In this document: positions 1-8,310 of the stretch, piece after piece
Layout: every line of letters starts with the position of its first letter
Position numbering within the stretch: position 1 is the stretch's first letter
NCBI RefSeq assembly: GCF_001650905.1
Contig: NZ_LXYG01000017.1
Span: forward strand, 434,001-498,000
Source: Balneola sp. EhC07
Lineage (GTDB): Bacteria > Bacteroidota > Rhodothermia > Balneolales > Balneolaceae
Reading direction: 5' to 3'
Length of the DNA: 64,000 nucleotides
The notes under the pieces: model-generated
Databases searched by the model: none
Seen by the model: only the letters and a program-made list of their open reading frames with translations
Told to the model about the DNA's origin: nothing
Position numbers and translations under genes: made by a program

Positions 1-1
1 A

Positions 2-148
2 GAAGCCCAAATCTTTTTCGATTCCTTAGCTTTCAGTCACCGAAGAGAATATGTGAGATGGATTCATGACGCCAAAAAAGATGAAACCAGAGCGCGAAGA
101 ATCAAAAAGACGATAGAACTTTTACTGGAGGGGAAGAAGGTGAAGTAG
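2..148 (+). CDS. YdeI/OmpD-associated family protein, C-terminal fragment
   Basis: The window opens inside this gene; 48 codons and a TAG stop remain. The readable end contains SHRREYVRWI, then a DAKKDETRARRI segment and a basic tail. This is the usual C-terminus of proteins with the YdeI/OmpD-associated (OmdA) domain, in which a conserved Trp-Ile and a TRxRRI helix recur. The function of the family is poorly defined (a link to bacteriocin or stress protection is the basis of the name). The start lies outside the window, so domain content upstream cannot be judged. Confidence 0.75.
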   Translation, partial: EAQIFFDSLAFSHRREYVRWIHDAKKDETRARRIKKTIELLLEGKKVK

Positions 149-238
149 AGATCTGTAGTTGTAATTACTGCGGGATAAATCCCTTGCTAGCAAACCTAAA
201 GAAAAGCGAATTTGGCAAAATAGATATTAAGTAAACAA

Positions 239-264
239 GCGAGGACTTCAGTCCGGTTGAACCT
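239..264. repeat. REP-like palindromic unit
   Basis: The segment holds GGACTTCAGTCC, a 5-bp inverted repeat with a 2-bp spacer, preceded by GCGA and followed by a GGTTGAACC tail. The same core with TT in the spacer and a similar GAACAACC tail lies at 14833-14856, and a related GGATT/AATCC version occurs twice at 14763-14917. The unit sits just past the stop of the minus-strand gene 248-847 and slightly overlaps its end. It resembles REP units mobilised by RAYT-type transposases, but no such transposase is present here. Confidence 0.5.
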
Positions 265-847
265 TTTGGGACGAAGAAAAAGTATTCTTAGTTATGCGGA
301 AAAAACTACCATATGTGGAATCGGGTTCACGATTATCATGGAACCTGATAATCATTTTATTTTCAATAATAAAAGCTGTGTCTGGATAAAATGAATTAAT
401 ATCATATGGGTCTTCTATGAAGAAAATTTTTTCATCTTCGATCAAACAAACTCCGGAAAAATCATTTGTGAAACCAAACATCATATGGATTTTCGAAACA
501 CAGGAGTCATCCTCGTAAATAGTCAATTCAATTGCTGAAAGATCATCAACGAGATTTGCCTCAAGAATGGAGGCGCCGCGAAACCAATTCGGATTATAAA
601 AATGAACAAGGGTGGTTATCAGAATAAACGTTAATGATAACTTGAAATAGAGAGGCTTCTTTTTTGGTTCACAAAGCCCAAAAAGAACTAAAAATGAAAA
701 CACAAAAAACAGAAATAAAAATATGTATTCCGCATAGATAAATAGGAATCTATAAAAAGTCTCATAAAAGAAGTATATCAAATTGAACGAAGCCCCAATT
801 AGTATTAAAACAATGGGAAAAGCATCTGAGATCTTGGGTTCTTTCAT
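248..847 (-). CDS. hypothetical membrane protein
   Basis: No family recognised. The 199-residue product has three hydrophobic segments near residues 10-27, 35-58 and 68-84, followed by a soluble domain of about 110 residues with two Cys and many acidic residues. It could sit in the inner membrane with the C-terminal part outside or inside; topology is unclear. The gene stands alone between a plus-strand gene end and the next minus-strand gene, whose stop is about 50 bp upstream of this start. A REP-like repeat touches its 3' end. Reality as a gene rests on an uninterrupted frame and sensible composition. Confidence 0.6.
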   Translation of the reverse strand: MKEPKISDAFPIVLILIGASFNLIYFFYETFYRFLFIYAEYIFLFLFFVFSFLVLFGLCEPKKKPLYFKLSLTFILITTLVHFYNPNWFRGASILEANLVDDLSAIELTIYEDDSCVSKIHMMFGFTNDFSGVCLIEDEKIFFIEDPYDINSFYPDTAFIIENKMIIRFHDNREPDSTYGSFFRITKNTFSSSQKVQPD

Positions 848-899
848 GTATGATTTTTTTGCTAAAAAATTACCGGGGTTTTCTGCGATATAGTTTCGT

Positions 900-1493
900 C
901 TACTCCTTTGCTATTCTTGTATTAACCGAACTAATCAAATCTTCAGAAAGCAACATACTCATTAAAGCCTGGTTTGATTCATCAAATTCCATAAAAAACC
1001 AGTTTGAATGTATATCTTCGTTTATAGCTACGATATACTTGCCTGCATTTACTTTTAGAGAAAAGTCTTCTTTTTGAGCTTCTACATTTTCAGCACCAAA
1101 TTGAGACTCAAATATAACTTTCATAGTATTGAACATGGACTCCGTTTTGGTTTCCTCACTTACCAGTTTTATGCCCATTTCCATGGAATATCTAATAAGT
1201 GCATAATTATTATTATGGACTCCCTCGATCCATTTTAAATCAGGGTTGTCAAAACTAAATTCTAAACCTGTTCCAATGCCGGAAAACATCGCAATCATAT
1301 CTTTTTTGCTGGCAATAGTGAAAACTTTAGGATAGACATATTCCATTATGGCCTCATATTCACCTGCTGAAATAAGAGTCATATATTCATCTAGGCGGGC
1401 TTCTATTTTATCTTTTTCAGATGAAGAAAGCTTTTGAGCTTTTACAGTGATGTTCAGCAATAGAAACAGAATCAGTAATAAATATTTAGGCAT
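900..1493 (-). CDS. secreted hypothetical protein
   Basis: The 197-residue product begins with a clear Sec signal peptide (hydrophobic residues 4-18, likely cleavage after VKA before Gln20). The mature part starts with a helical region (SSEKDKIEARLDEYM) and an AGEYEAIMEYVYP segment. That pattern is seen in NTF2-like or DUF-type periplasmic proteins of Bacteroidota, but I cannot name a family. It has no lipobox. It is followed about 50 bp later by the membrane protein gene at 248-847 on the same strand, so the two may be cotranscribed. Confidence 0.65.
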   Translation of the reverse strand: MPKYLLLILFLLLNITVKAQKLSSSEKDKIEARLDEYMTLISAGEYEAIMEYVYPKVFTIASKKDMIAMFSGIGTGLEFSFDNPDLKWIEGVHNNNYALIRYSMEMGIKLVSEETKTESMFNTMKVIFESQFGAENVEAQKEDFSLKVNAGKYIVAINEDIHSNWFFMEFDESNQALMSMLLSEDLISSVNTRIAKE

Positions 1494-1698
1494 AAGATCA
1501 TTTTTAGTTCAGTGCTATTCAAAAATAAACTTGTCGTTTATATCTTCCTAATAATTTCAATTCAAGTCCGGGCAATTAAAACGTTTCTTAAAACCATCCT
1601 GTAATAATCACATCTCTTTTTGCTACTAATTCAGTATTCGTTATTATCATGGAGTCTGTCTGAGGCAGGTATATTCATCCACATAAGAAAATTTATTT

Positions 1699-2589
1699 AT
1701 GGAATTATCTCTATCCAATATTTCAAAGACGTATAAAAATGGCGTAAAAGCACTTGACGATGTAACTATTGATATTTCAGCAGGAATGTTTGGGCTTCTG
1801 GGTCCGAACGGTGCAGGGAAGTCTACGTTGATGAGAACCATCGCAACGTTACAAGCTCCTGATTCAGGGATAGCTTCATTAAATGGTATAAATATTCTTG
1901 AGGACAAGATCGCTCTTCGCCAGACATTGGGGTATTTGCCACAGTCATTTGGTGTTTATCCGAAAATGAGTGCAGAAGATCTGTTGCTGTATTTTGCGAG
2001 ATTAAAAGGAATCAGCAATAAAAAAGAGCGCGAAGAAATTGTTCAAACGGCACTGGAAATTACCAACTTGTGGGAAGTTCGCAAGAAAAATGTGAAGGGA
2101 TATTCCGGAGGTATGAAACAGCGATTCGGAATTGCTCAATTACTTCTGAATAGTCCGAAATTGATCATTGTGGATGAACCGACAGCCGGATTGGATCCTG
2201 CAGAAAGACACCGGTTTTTAAATGTACTTCGTGAGATCGGAACTAATAACATCGTGATCTTTTCTACTCACATTGTGGATGATGTGAAAGAATTGTGTAC
2301 GGATATGGCGATCATGAATGGAGGGAAAATCTTAAGTCATCATACCCCAACTGAAGGCGTGGAAAGACTGAAAGGACAGATGTGGACCAAAAATATCCAG
2401 CGCGATGATCTGGAAGAACATGAAGCTAAATTCAATGTGATCTCTTCTAATTTCAATCAGGATAATTCACTGAACATAAGAGTACACAGTGAGATGCAGC
2501 CGGACGAAAGTTTTGCTTCAAGCAATCCCGAGTTGGAAGATGTTTACTTCGTAACCCTTCACAAAGACAGCGAAGTAGTAGCTGCTTAA
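1699..2589 (+). CDS. ABC transporter ATP-binding protein
   Basis: Complete 296-residue ATPase that should drive the membrane protein encoded 11 bp downstream. Visible motifs: Walker A GPNGAGKST at residues 35-43, Q-loop Gln82, signature YSGGMKQ at 135-141, Walker B LIIVDE at 155-160 with the catalytic Glu160, and the switch His191. The order and length fit the ABC-2/CcmA-like class (antibiotic or lipid exporters and regulators). About 80 residues after the core show no recognised domain. The tight spacing indicates one operon with the permease-peptidase fusion. Confidence 0.93.
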   Translation: MELSLSNISKTYKNGVKALDDVTIDISAGMFGLLGPNGAGKSTLMRTIATLQAPDSGIASLNGINILEDKIALRQTLGYLPQSFGVYPKMSAEDLLLYFARLKGISNKKEREEIVQTALEITNLWEVRKKNVKGYSGGMKQRFGIAQLLLNSPKLIIVDEPTAGLDPAERHRFLNVLREIGTNNIVIFSTHIVDDVKELCTDMAIMNGGKILSHHTPTEGVERLKGQMWTKNIQRDDLEEHEAKFNVISSNFNQDNSLNIRVHSEMQPDESFASSNPELEDVYFVTLHKDSEVVAA

Positions 2590-2600
2590 CAGATTCTATT

Positions 2601-5600
2601 ATGTTCTATTCTATTTTCTCATTCGAGATCCGGTATTGGTTCCGTAAGCCTCTTTTCTACATTTACTGTGGAATCATGTTCTTCCTGTCCGCTTTTATAA
2701 TGGCAGCGGCTGCCGGAATTTTCGAAGGTATTACCGCTACTATAAATTCGGTGACCATTGTGAATTCAGCGATCGCTATCAACGGTCTGTTGAATGAAAT
2801 GACCGTCATTATGTTCTTCTTGCTACCTTCAATTATTGGAGGGACAATATTCAAGGACTTTGATAATGAAATGCATTCGGTCACTTTTTCTTATCCATTT
2901 AAAAAATGGGAGTATTTGCTCGCGAAATTTCTGAGTGGTCTGACGATTACAATTATAGTGCTTTCTTTTGCGGCTATCGGGATCATGTTGGGAAGTGTAC
3001 TTCCCGGTACTAATCCTGAATTGCTGGGGCCATTTATTTTGATGAACTATGTTCAGTCGTTTGTCTACTATTTGATTCCAAATCTTGTTTTCTACGGAGC
3101 AATAGTATTTGCCGTAGTTACATTTACCCGAAATGTGAGTGTAGGTTTTATCACTGTTTTAGCTCTGATTATTCTACAAGGTTTTGCTGGAGTTTTAACC
3201 CAAGACAGCGATAATAAGATTCTGACAGCAATGCTGGACCCGTTTGGCTCGCTTGCTAATAACTACTACACAGAATACTGGACTATTTACGAGCGAAATG
3301 AAAACCCACTGCCTTTCGGGGATATCATATTATACAATCGTTTACTGTGGACAGGTATTGGATTGCTGGTCTTCGGATTTGTATACCGCACATTCAGCTT
3401 TGATCAGGAGGCTTTCTCATTCAGTTTCTTCAAAAGAAAAGAAGGCAGAGCGGTTACAAAAAAGAACTTCGGAAGCATAATGGCAGTGAAGTTACCGAAA
3501 GTGAATTTAGACTTTTCGTTCATCGAGAGTTTTAAAACTGCATGGATAATTTCCAATCAGGATTTCAAATACATTATCAAAAGCTGGGCGTTTATCATTA
3601 TTACTATTCTCGGGCTTTTATTGTCGCTGGTAACGATTTCTGTAAGCGCCGAAATTTATGGTACAGATACTTTGCCGGTAACCTGGCAAATGCTGGAATT
3701 TCCGGGACTGTTTTTTGGCTTGTTCATAAATCTGCTCACATTTTTATATGCAGGGATGCTCATCCACAGAAGTAGAACGGATAAGATCGACCAACTGGTT
3801 CATTCCACTCCTATGCCGAACTGGGCAATTTTGTTATCTAAATTTTTTGCGTTGGTAAAAATGCAGGCGGTTTTATTATTGGGGATAATGTTTCTGGGAA
3901 TGGGGATTCAGATCTTCGCCGGGTATTTCAATTTTGAGATAGGACAGTACTTATTCGAATTATATGGCATCAAACTGGTGCATGTAGTTATCTGGGGATT
4001 TTTGGCAATCTTTGTTCATACGCTGTTCAAAAACTTCTACATGGGTTTTTTCCTGTTACTGATCGTGTCAATCGGTTTGAATTTTATAGATCAGATCGGT
4101 GTGGAACAAATGATCTTCAAGTTCAATCAATCGCCGGGCACTGCATATTCTGATATGAATGGATATGGATCAACTTTGTCTCCTTATTATATCTATAAGC
4201 TGTATTGGTTGTTGCTGGGAACGGCGCTGTATGTTCTTTCGATCATCTTCTTCAGGCGCGGAGTTCCTGATTCCATTTCTGAGCGATTTTCTGATGCCCG
4301 AAAAGCATTTACACCAATTCTGAAAGCAGTGTTTTCAATCAGTCTGATAGGATTCCTATCCATGGGAACGTGGATCTATTATGTGAACAATGTTGAGAAT
4401 GAAAATCTGTCGTCTAAGGAATTGGAAAAAAGACTGGCAGACTGGGAGAAGAATTACGGGAAATTTGAGAATATAGCTCAACCGAGAATTGTAGACGTAA
4501 ATGTGAATCTGGATATCTATCCTGAAAGCCGTGACTTTGAAGCTCGTGGAGAATATATTCTGGTTAACAAAACAGACGTAGCTATTGATTCCATCCACAT
4601 AGATCATGGAGGATTTATAACTGAGTTTGGTTTTGAGAAACCATCGGAGCTGGTATTGGAAGATGATTCCATGAATTACGATATATATCAGCTTGCAGAA
4701 GCATTACAGCCGGGAGATTCCGTAGTGTTTACATTTAATATTTCGAATGAACCGAATGGGATTTTCAGAAATAATTCTCCAATCAGAGCAAACGGTACAT
4801 TCGTAAATAACAGTTTATTTCCCCGTATCGGATACAATCCTGCAAGTGAGTTAAGAGGCGAGGAATCGCGCGAGAAGTTCGGTTTACCACCTAAAGAGCG
4901 TATGGCATCACAAACAGATTCTGCAGCCTTACAGAACACTTACATCGCTTATGATGCGGACTGGATCGATTTTGAGACCACCATTAGCACTTCGTCGGAA
5001 CAAATCGCTATTGCACCGGGATATCTTCAGGATGAGTGGACCGAAAATGGGCGTCGTTATTTCCATTATAAAATGGACAGCAAGATGCTGAATTTCTATT
5101 CATTCATATCCGCAGAATTTGAAGTCGCAAAAGATTTATGGAATGATATTGCCATTGAAGTGTACTATCACAAAGATCATGATTACAATATTGACAGGAT
5201 GATTAAAGGAGTGAAAAGGTCTCTGGATTATTACACGGAAGAATTTAGTCCTTATCAGCATAAACAAGTTCGGATCATTGAGTTTCCGAGAACAGGCGGT
5301 GGATTTGCTCAATCGTTTGCGAATACTATTCCGTATTCTGAAGCCATCGGTTTTATTGCAGAAGTGGATGAAGAAAATGAAGACGGAGTTGATTATCCGT
5401 TCAGCATTACCGCGCATGAAGTGGCGCATCAGTGGTGGGCGCATCAGGTAATTGGTGCCAATGTTCAGGGAGCTACGGTGATGAGTGAAAGCATGTCGGA
5501 GTACAGTTCTTTGAAAGTACTTGAGAAAGAATACGGCGAAGACAAAATGAGAATCTTTCTGAAAGACGCTTTAGATAGTTATTTGTTGGGAAGAGCGGTT

Positions 5601-6263
5601 GAATCATCAAAAGAAAAGCCGTTGATGTATAACGAAAACCAGCAATACATCCATTATAATAAAGGATCTTTGGTTCTGTATGCATTAAGTGATTATATCG
5701 GCGAGGAAAATATGAATGCCGCTTTAAGCAGATATATTGATGCCGTTGCTTTTCAGAATCCGCCTTATACAACTGCAACTGAATTCCTTTCTTATCTGGA
5801 TGAAGCAACTCCGGATTCATTAAAATATTTACTGGAAGATATGTTCAGAACAATTACGCTGTATGATAACAGTGTAAAAGATGCTTCTTTTGAAACACTT
5901 GAAGACAGTACTTTCAAAGTTGATCTGGAATTCTATGCCACAAAATATCGCACCAGTGAAGAAGGAAAACGATCATATAAAAACACCGCAGGCGATAGTC
6001 TTTCAGTTGAGATAGAAGGACGGAGAAGACCGTTGCAATCGTTGCCACTTGAGGACTGGATCGATGTAGGAGTATTCGGAGTGGATGAAGACGGCAAAGA
6101 AACGGTGCTGTATTTGAAAAAACACAAGATCACGGAGATCGAGAATCTGGTAAGTATAACAGTAGATCAAAAACCTGTTTCAGCCGGAATTGATCCATAC
6201 AATAAGTTGATCGATACGGATTCGAACGATAATAAAAGAGTGCTGAAAGAGGGGACTGAATAA
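2601..6263 (+). CDS. ABC-2 type permease fused to M1 family aminopeptidase
   Basis: A 1220-residue fusion. The first half has roughly twelve hydrophobic segments (about residues 15-595) in two sets, as in ABC-2 permeases. The second half, after about residue 620, is a soluble M1 peptidase-like region. The zinc motif HEVAH lies at residues 939-943, with Glu940 as the catalytic candidate and Glu963 as the third zinc ligand (19 residues between, one more than classical M1 enzymes). A Tyr-rich HYNKGSLVLYAL segment follows. Such permease-peptidase fusions are known in Bacteroidota; the substrate is unknown. With the upstream ATPase it would form a transporter whose peptidase domain probably faces the periplasm (inference). 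Confidence 0.92.
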   Translation: MFYSIFSFEIRYWFRKPLFYIYCGIMFFLSAFIMAAAAGIFEGITATINSVTIVNSAIAINGLLNEMTVIMFFLLPSIIGGTIFKDFDNEMHSVTFSYPFKKWEYLLAKFLSGLTITIIVLSFAAIGIMLGSVLPGTNPELLGPFILMNYVQSFVYYLIPNLVFYGAIVFAVVTFTRNVSVGFITVLALIILQGFAGVLTQDSDNKILTAMLDPFGSLANNYYTEYWTIYERNENPLPFGDIILYNRLLWTGIGLLVFGFVYRTFSFDQEAFSFSFFKRKEGRAVTKKNFGSIMAVKLPKVNLDFSFIESFKTAWIISNQDFKYIIKSWAFIIITILGLLLSLVTISVSAEIYGTDTLPVTWQMLEFPGLFFGLFINLLTFLYAGMLIHRSRTDKIDQLVHSTPMPNWAILLSKFFALVKMQAVLLLGIMFLGMGIQIFAGYFNFEIGQYLFELYGIKLVHVVIWGFLAIFVHTLFKNFYMGFFLLLIVSIGLNFIDQIGVEQMIFKFNQSPGTAYSDMNGYGSTLSPYYIYKLYWLLLGTALYVLSIIFFRRGVPDSISERFSDARKAFTPILKAVFSISLIGFLSMGTWIYYVNNVENENLSSKELEKRLADWEKNYGKFENIAQPRIVDVNVNLDIYPESRDFEARGEYILVNKTDVAIDSIHIDHGGFITEFGFEKPSELVLEDDSMNYDIYQLAEALQPGDSVVFTFNISNEPNGIFRNNSPIRANGTFVNNSLFPRIGYNPASELRGEESREKFGLPPKERMASQTDSAALQNTYIAYDADWIDFETTISTSSEQIAIAPGYLQDEWTENGRRYFHYKMDSKMLNFYSFISAEFEVAKDLWNDIAIEVYYHKDHDYNIDRMIKGVKRSLDYYTEEFSPYQHKQVRIIEFPRTGGGFAQSFANTIPYSEAIGFIAEVDEENEDGVDYPFSITAHEVAHQWWAHQVIGANVQGATVMSESMSEYSSLKVLEKEYGEDKMRIFLKDALDSYLLGRAVESSKEKPLMYNENQQYIHYNKGSLVLYALSDYIGEENMNAALSRYIDAVAFQNPPYTTATEFLSYLDEATPDSLKYLLEDMFRTITLYDNSVKDASFETLEDSTFKVDLEFYATKYRTSEEGKRSYKNTAGDSLSVEIEGRRRPLQSLPLEDWIDVGVFGVDEDGKETVLYLKKHKITEIENLVSITVDQKPVSAGIDPYNKLIDTDSNDNKRVLKEGTE

Positions 6264-6381
6264 CGGTTTTTACTTCTTTTTAATGGTTCCTTTAAATACC
6301 AAGCTCAACATAGTCATTCCTGTAGATGGTTGATAATTCACTTACAAAAATTGTCTTATTTATAATCCTGACGATTTCCGA

Positions 6382-6569
6382 AAAAGCTTCCAACTACTCC
6401 GACCTTTAGAATTATTGGCGAGCCAAGAACGCAATGAAATCGACGGCTCCGAAGGAGCAATCATTACATTCAGGATGATTCTTGAATGTGTTCAGTTTGA
6501 ACGAAGACCTTTTGTAATGATTAGTTGATGTAATGGAGTTCTCGCCAATAATTCTTGTCGGGAGCTTTT
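6382..6569. repeat. long imperfect fold-back element
   Basis: Left arm 6382-6422 and right arm 6541-6569 are inverted copies: a perfect 15-bp core (AGAATTATTGGCGAG at 6408-6422 against 6541-6555) extended by matching CCGAC/GTCGG and AAAAGCTT/AGCTTTT blocks. Inside are a second 10-bp pair (AATCATTACA 6459-6468 with 6513-6522) and a small GCTCC-GAA-GGAGC hairpin (6446-6458). The nested layout suggests a MITE-like non-autonomous element or a structured RNA; no ORF is inside. Confidence 0.7.
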
Positions 6570-6570
6570 G

Positions 6571-6672
6571 GTACTTTTGTCGGTACAAAAGTACATAGAG
6601 CTAAGGAACTGAATCCTGTAAACACACTTAGCTTAGAATAGGGTACCTACTTTTGTCTTGATACAAAAGTAG
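6571..6672. repeat. paired ACTTTTGT/ACAAAAGT palindromes
   Basis: Two similar hairpins: GTACTTTTGT (6571-6580) pairs perfectly with 6585-6594 over a 4-base loop, and CTACTTTTGT (6647-6656) pairs perfectly with 6663-6672 over a 6-base loop. The recurring text around them (GTCTTGATACAAAAGTAGC) is of the type seen as dispersed intergenic repeats in Bacteroidota genomes; that comparison is from memory. Confidence 0.65.
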
Positions 6673-6688
6673 CAAAAGATCAAGCCGA

Positions 6689-6837
6689 AGTATTTAAGAC
6701 GGGTTCAATGATCCTGCGCTGAATAATCCTAAAGGTCTTCTCTCGTTCTGAGAAAGTTATTAGACTCTTGACCTGAAAGGATTATTCCTGCTTCGCAGAC
6801 ACATCCGGATCACGCTCTCTTTTCCGCCTTAAATACT
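6689..6837. repeat. second nested fold-back element
   Basis: Outer arms AGTATTTAAGACGG (6689-6702) and 6824-6837 match as inverted copies at 13 of 14 positions. Inner arms 6721-6737 and 6770-6787 (GAATAATCCT plus AAGGTC) also match with one extra base. GATCCTGCG after the left arm and CGGATCACGC before the right arm partly continue the pairing. It directly follows the previous palindromes, so the whole 6382-6837 block may be one composite element. Confidence 0.65.
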
Positions 6838-7080
6838 AAGGGCGAATTTTTCTAGAATTATTACAACTAAACTGTCAACGAATTATCTAACATCTACAAG
6901 TGCAACGGACAGTCTGCGAGATGACCCTTTTTTCCAAAAACCGGCAATAATTATTTAATGTCAAAAGGAAGTGACTAAGCCATTGCAGAAAAACCTGCTA
7001 GAGGACTTCGGTTTATAAAATCAGTTTTTTATTCAGGGACGACTGGCTATCTTCTTTGAGATAAAAACAAATCTGAGATC

Positions 7081-7749
7081 ATGGGTGCAATTCAGAAGTC
7101 TACTCTGGAGTTTTTAAACCAGTTAAAGGTTAACAACAACCGCGAATGGTTTGAGCGTAATAAAGAACGTTACAGAACTGCACATGAGAACATGATCGGT
7201 TTCATGGATGATATGATCGCTGAAATGAATAAAGTCGATAATATCGAAACCATTTCAGGCAAAAAATCTCTTTTCAGAATTTACAGAGACGTTCGTTTCT
7301 CAAAAGACAAATCACCATATAAGCCGTATTTCGGTGCCAGAATGGCTCGAGCAACGAAATGGCTGAGAGGTGGACATTATATCCATATTGAGCCCGGGAA
7401 CTGTTTTATAGCAGCAGGTTTTTTTAATCCTAATTCAGCTGACCTTAAATTGATCAGAGAAGATATCGCTCATGACTCCAAACCGCTAAAAAAGATATTA
7501 GCAGACTCTGATTTTAAAAATATATGGGGAACGTTTCAGGGCGACGCTGTAAAAACATCGCCCAGAGGTTTTGATAAGGAACATCCTGATATTGAGTTGA
7601 TACGGTTCAAGCAATTCCATTTGTCCCATAAATTTTCAGACGAGGAAGTACTTTCGGAAGATTTCGTATTTGAAATAGTAAAATCATTTCTGGTTATCCG
7701 CCCCTATTTTGATTACATGAGCGAAGTGCTTACCCGTGACACGAAATAG
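7081..7749 (+). CDS. DUF2461 (TIGR02453) family protein
   Basis: The 222-residue product matches the family pattern: an N-terminal FLNQLKVNNNREWFERNK segment (residues 11-28), then the SLFRIYRDVRFSKDKSPYK block, a GGHYIHIEPG segment and an AAGFFNPN segment. Length is typical. Members are cytosolic and of unknown biochemical role. No partner gene is close; the next gene starts about 150 bp downstream. Confidence 0.92.
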   Translation: MGAIQKSTLEFLNQLKVNNNREWFERNKERYRTAHENMIGFMDDMIAEMNKVDNIETISGKKSLFRIYRDVRFSKDKSPYKPYFGARMARATKWLRGGHYIHIEPGNCFIAAGFFNPNSADLKLIREDIAHDSKPLKKILADSDFKNIWGTFQGDAVKTSPRGFDKEHPDIELIRFKQFHLSHKFSDEEVLSEDFVFEIVKSFLVIRPYFDYMSEVLTRDTK

Positions 7750-7896
7750 CAAAAGATCAGTGTAAATTTTATTGAGATTTTCTAGTCGCATCCATTTCTC
7801 AAGAAGAAACCCAACCAGCGGCAGAATTAAATAAAGGAACTAATTCGGTACGATTTCCTTTAAGCTATTATCTAACATAAACTAACGGAGATTTTT

Positions 7897-8094
7897 ATGA
7901 AGAAGACAATCGGACAGATTATGGGAGCCGGAGGTTTAATAGGCGTTATTTATTACGGCTACATGTATTTTCAGGATTCCGAATCATTTGAAGCATTTGG
8001 GGCTGATGTAGCAGTAAGTACAGGTGATTATGTTCCTGTTTTGATATCTGCAGTAGTTATGCTGGCCGGTATCTTGATCGCAAGGTCCAAGTAA
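7897..8094 (+). CDS. small two-helix membrane protein
   Basis: A 65-residue protein with two hydrophobic stretches (about residues 8-26 and 45-61), separated by an acidic loop, and a positive end (ARSK). An ATG is preceded by CGGAG at a suitable distance. It lies 38 bp ahead of the DUF1328 gene on the same strand and both may be one transcript with the phospholipase D gene. No family is recognised. Function unknown. Confidence 0.65.
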   Translation: MKKTIGQIMGAGGLIGVIYYGYMYFQDSESFEAFGADVAVSTGDYVPVLISAVVMLAGILIARSK

Positions 8095-8132
8095 ACAGAG
8101 ATTAGATTTAATTAAGAGAAAAGGAGAGAGCC

Positions 8133-8300
8133 ATGTTAAGATGGAGTATTACACTATTTATTATAGCGTTAATTGCAGCTGTATTAGGCTTTGGAGGCAT
8201 TGCAGGTGCGGCAGCAGGTATTGCTGAAATATGTTTTTATATATTTTTAGTTTTATTTGTGCTTTCATTACTATTTGGGAGAAGAAAAAATCCTACTTAA
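8133..8300 (+). CDS. DUF1328 (YtjA-like) small membrane protein
   Basis: A 55-residue frame starting at an ATG nine bases behind a good AAGGAG ribosome-binding site. It opens [20 protein letters not shown], then [12 protein letters not shown], a second hydrophobic stretch and a basic GRRKNPT end: the hallmark layout of DUF1328 proteins (two helices, about 50-60 residues). These inner-membrane proteins are frequent in stress-related gene sets; the biochemical role is unknown. It lies between another small membrane protein and a phospholipase D-type enzyme, 10 bp ahead of the latter. Confidence 0.88.
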   Translation: MLRWSITLFIIALIAAVLGFGGIAGAAAGIAEICFYIFLVLFVLSLLFGRRKNPT

Positions 8301-8310
8301 AAAATGACAT

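Larger units (their letters stand above)
6264..7080. other. gene-free region with fold-back structures
   Basis: No credible coding frame is seen in these 817 bases. Most of the middle part (about 6382-6837) is built of inverted repeats, listed separately. A short stretch at about 7001-7016 (GAGGACTTCGG) recalls the REP-like core found at 239-264, but is degenerate. The final 60 bases before the DUF2461 gene hold its likely promoter and leader; I do not recognise a consensus there. Confidence 0.7.

Noticed and set aside
850-1077. Plus-strand open frame beside the gene at 900-1493
   Set aside because: It is the complement of a well-supported secreted protein gene and has no motif of its own.
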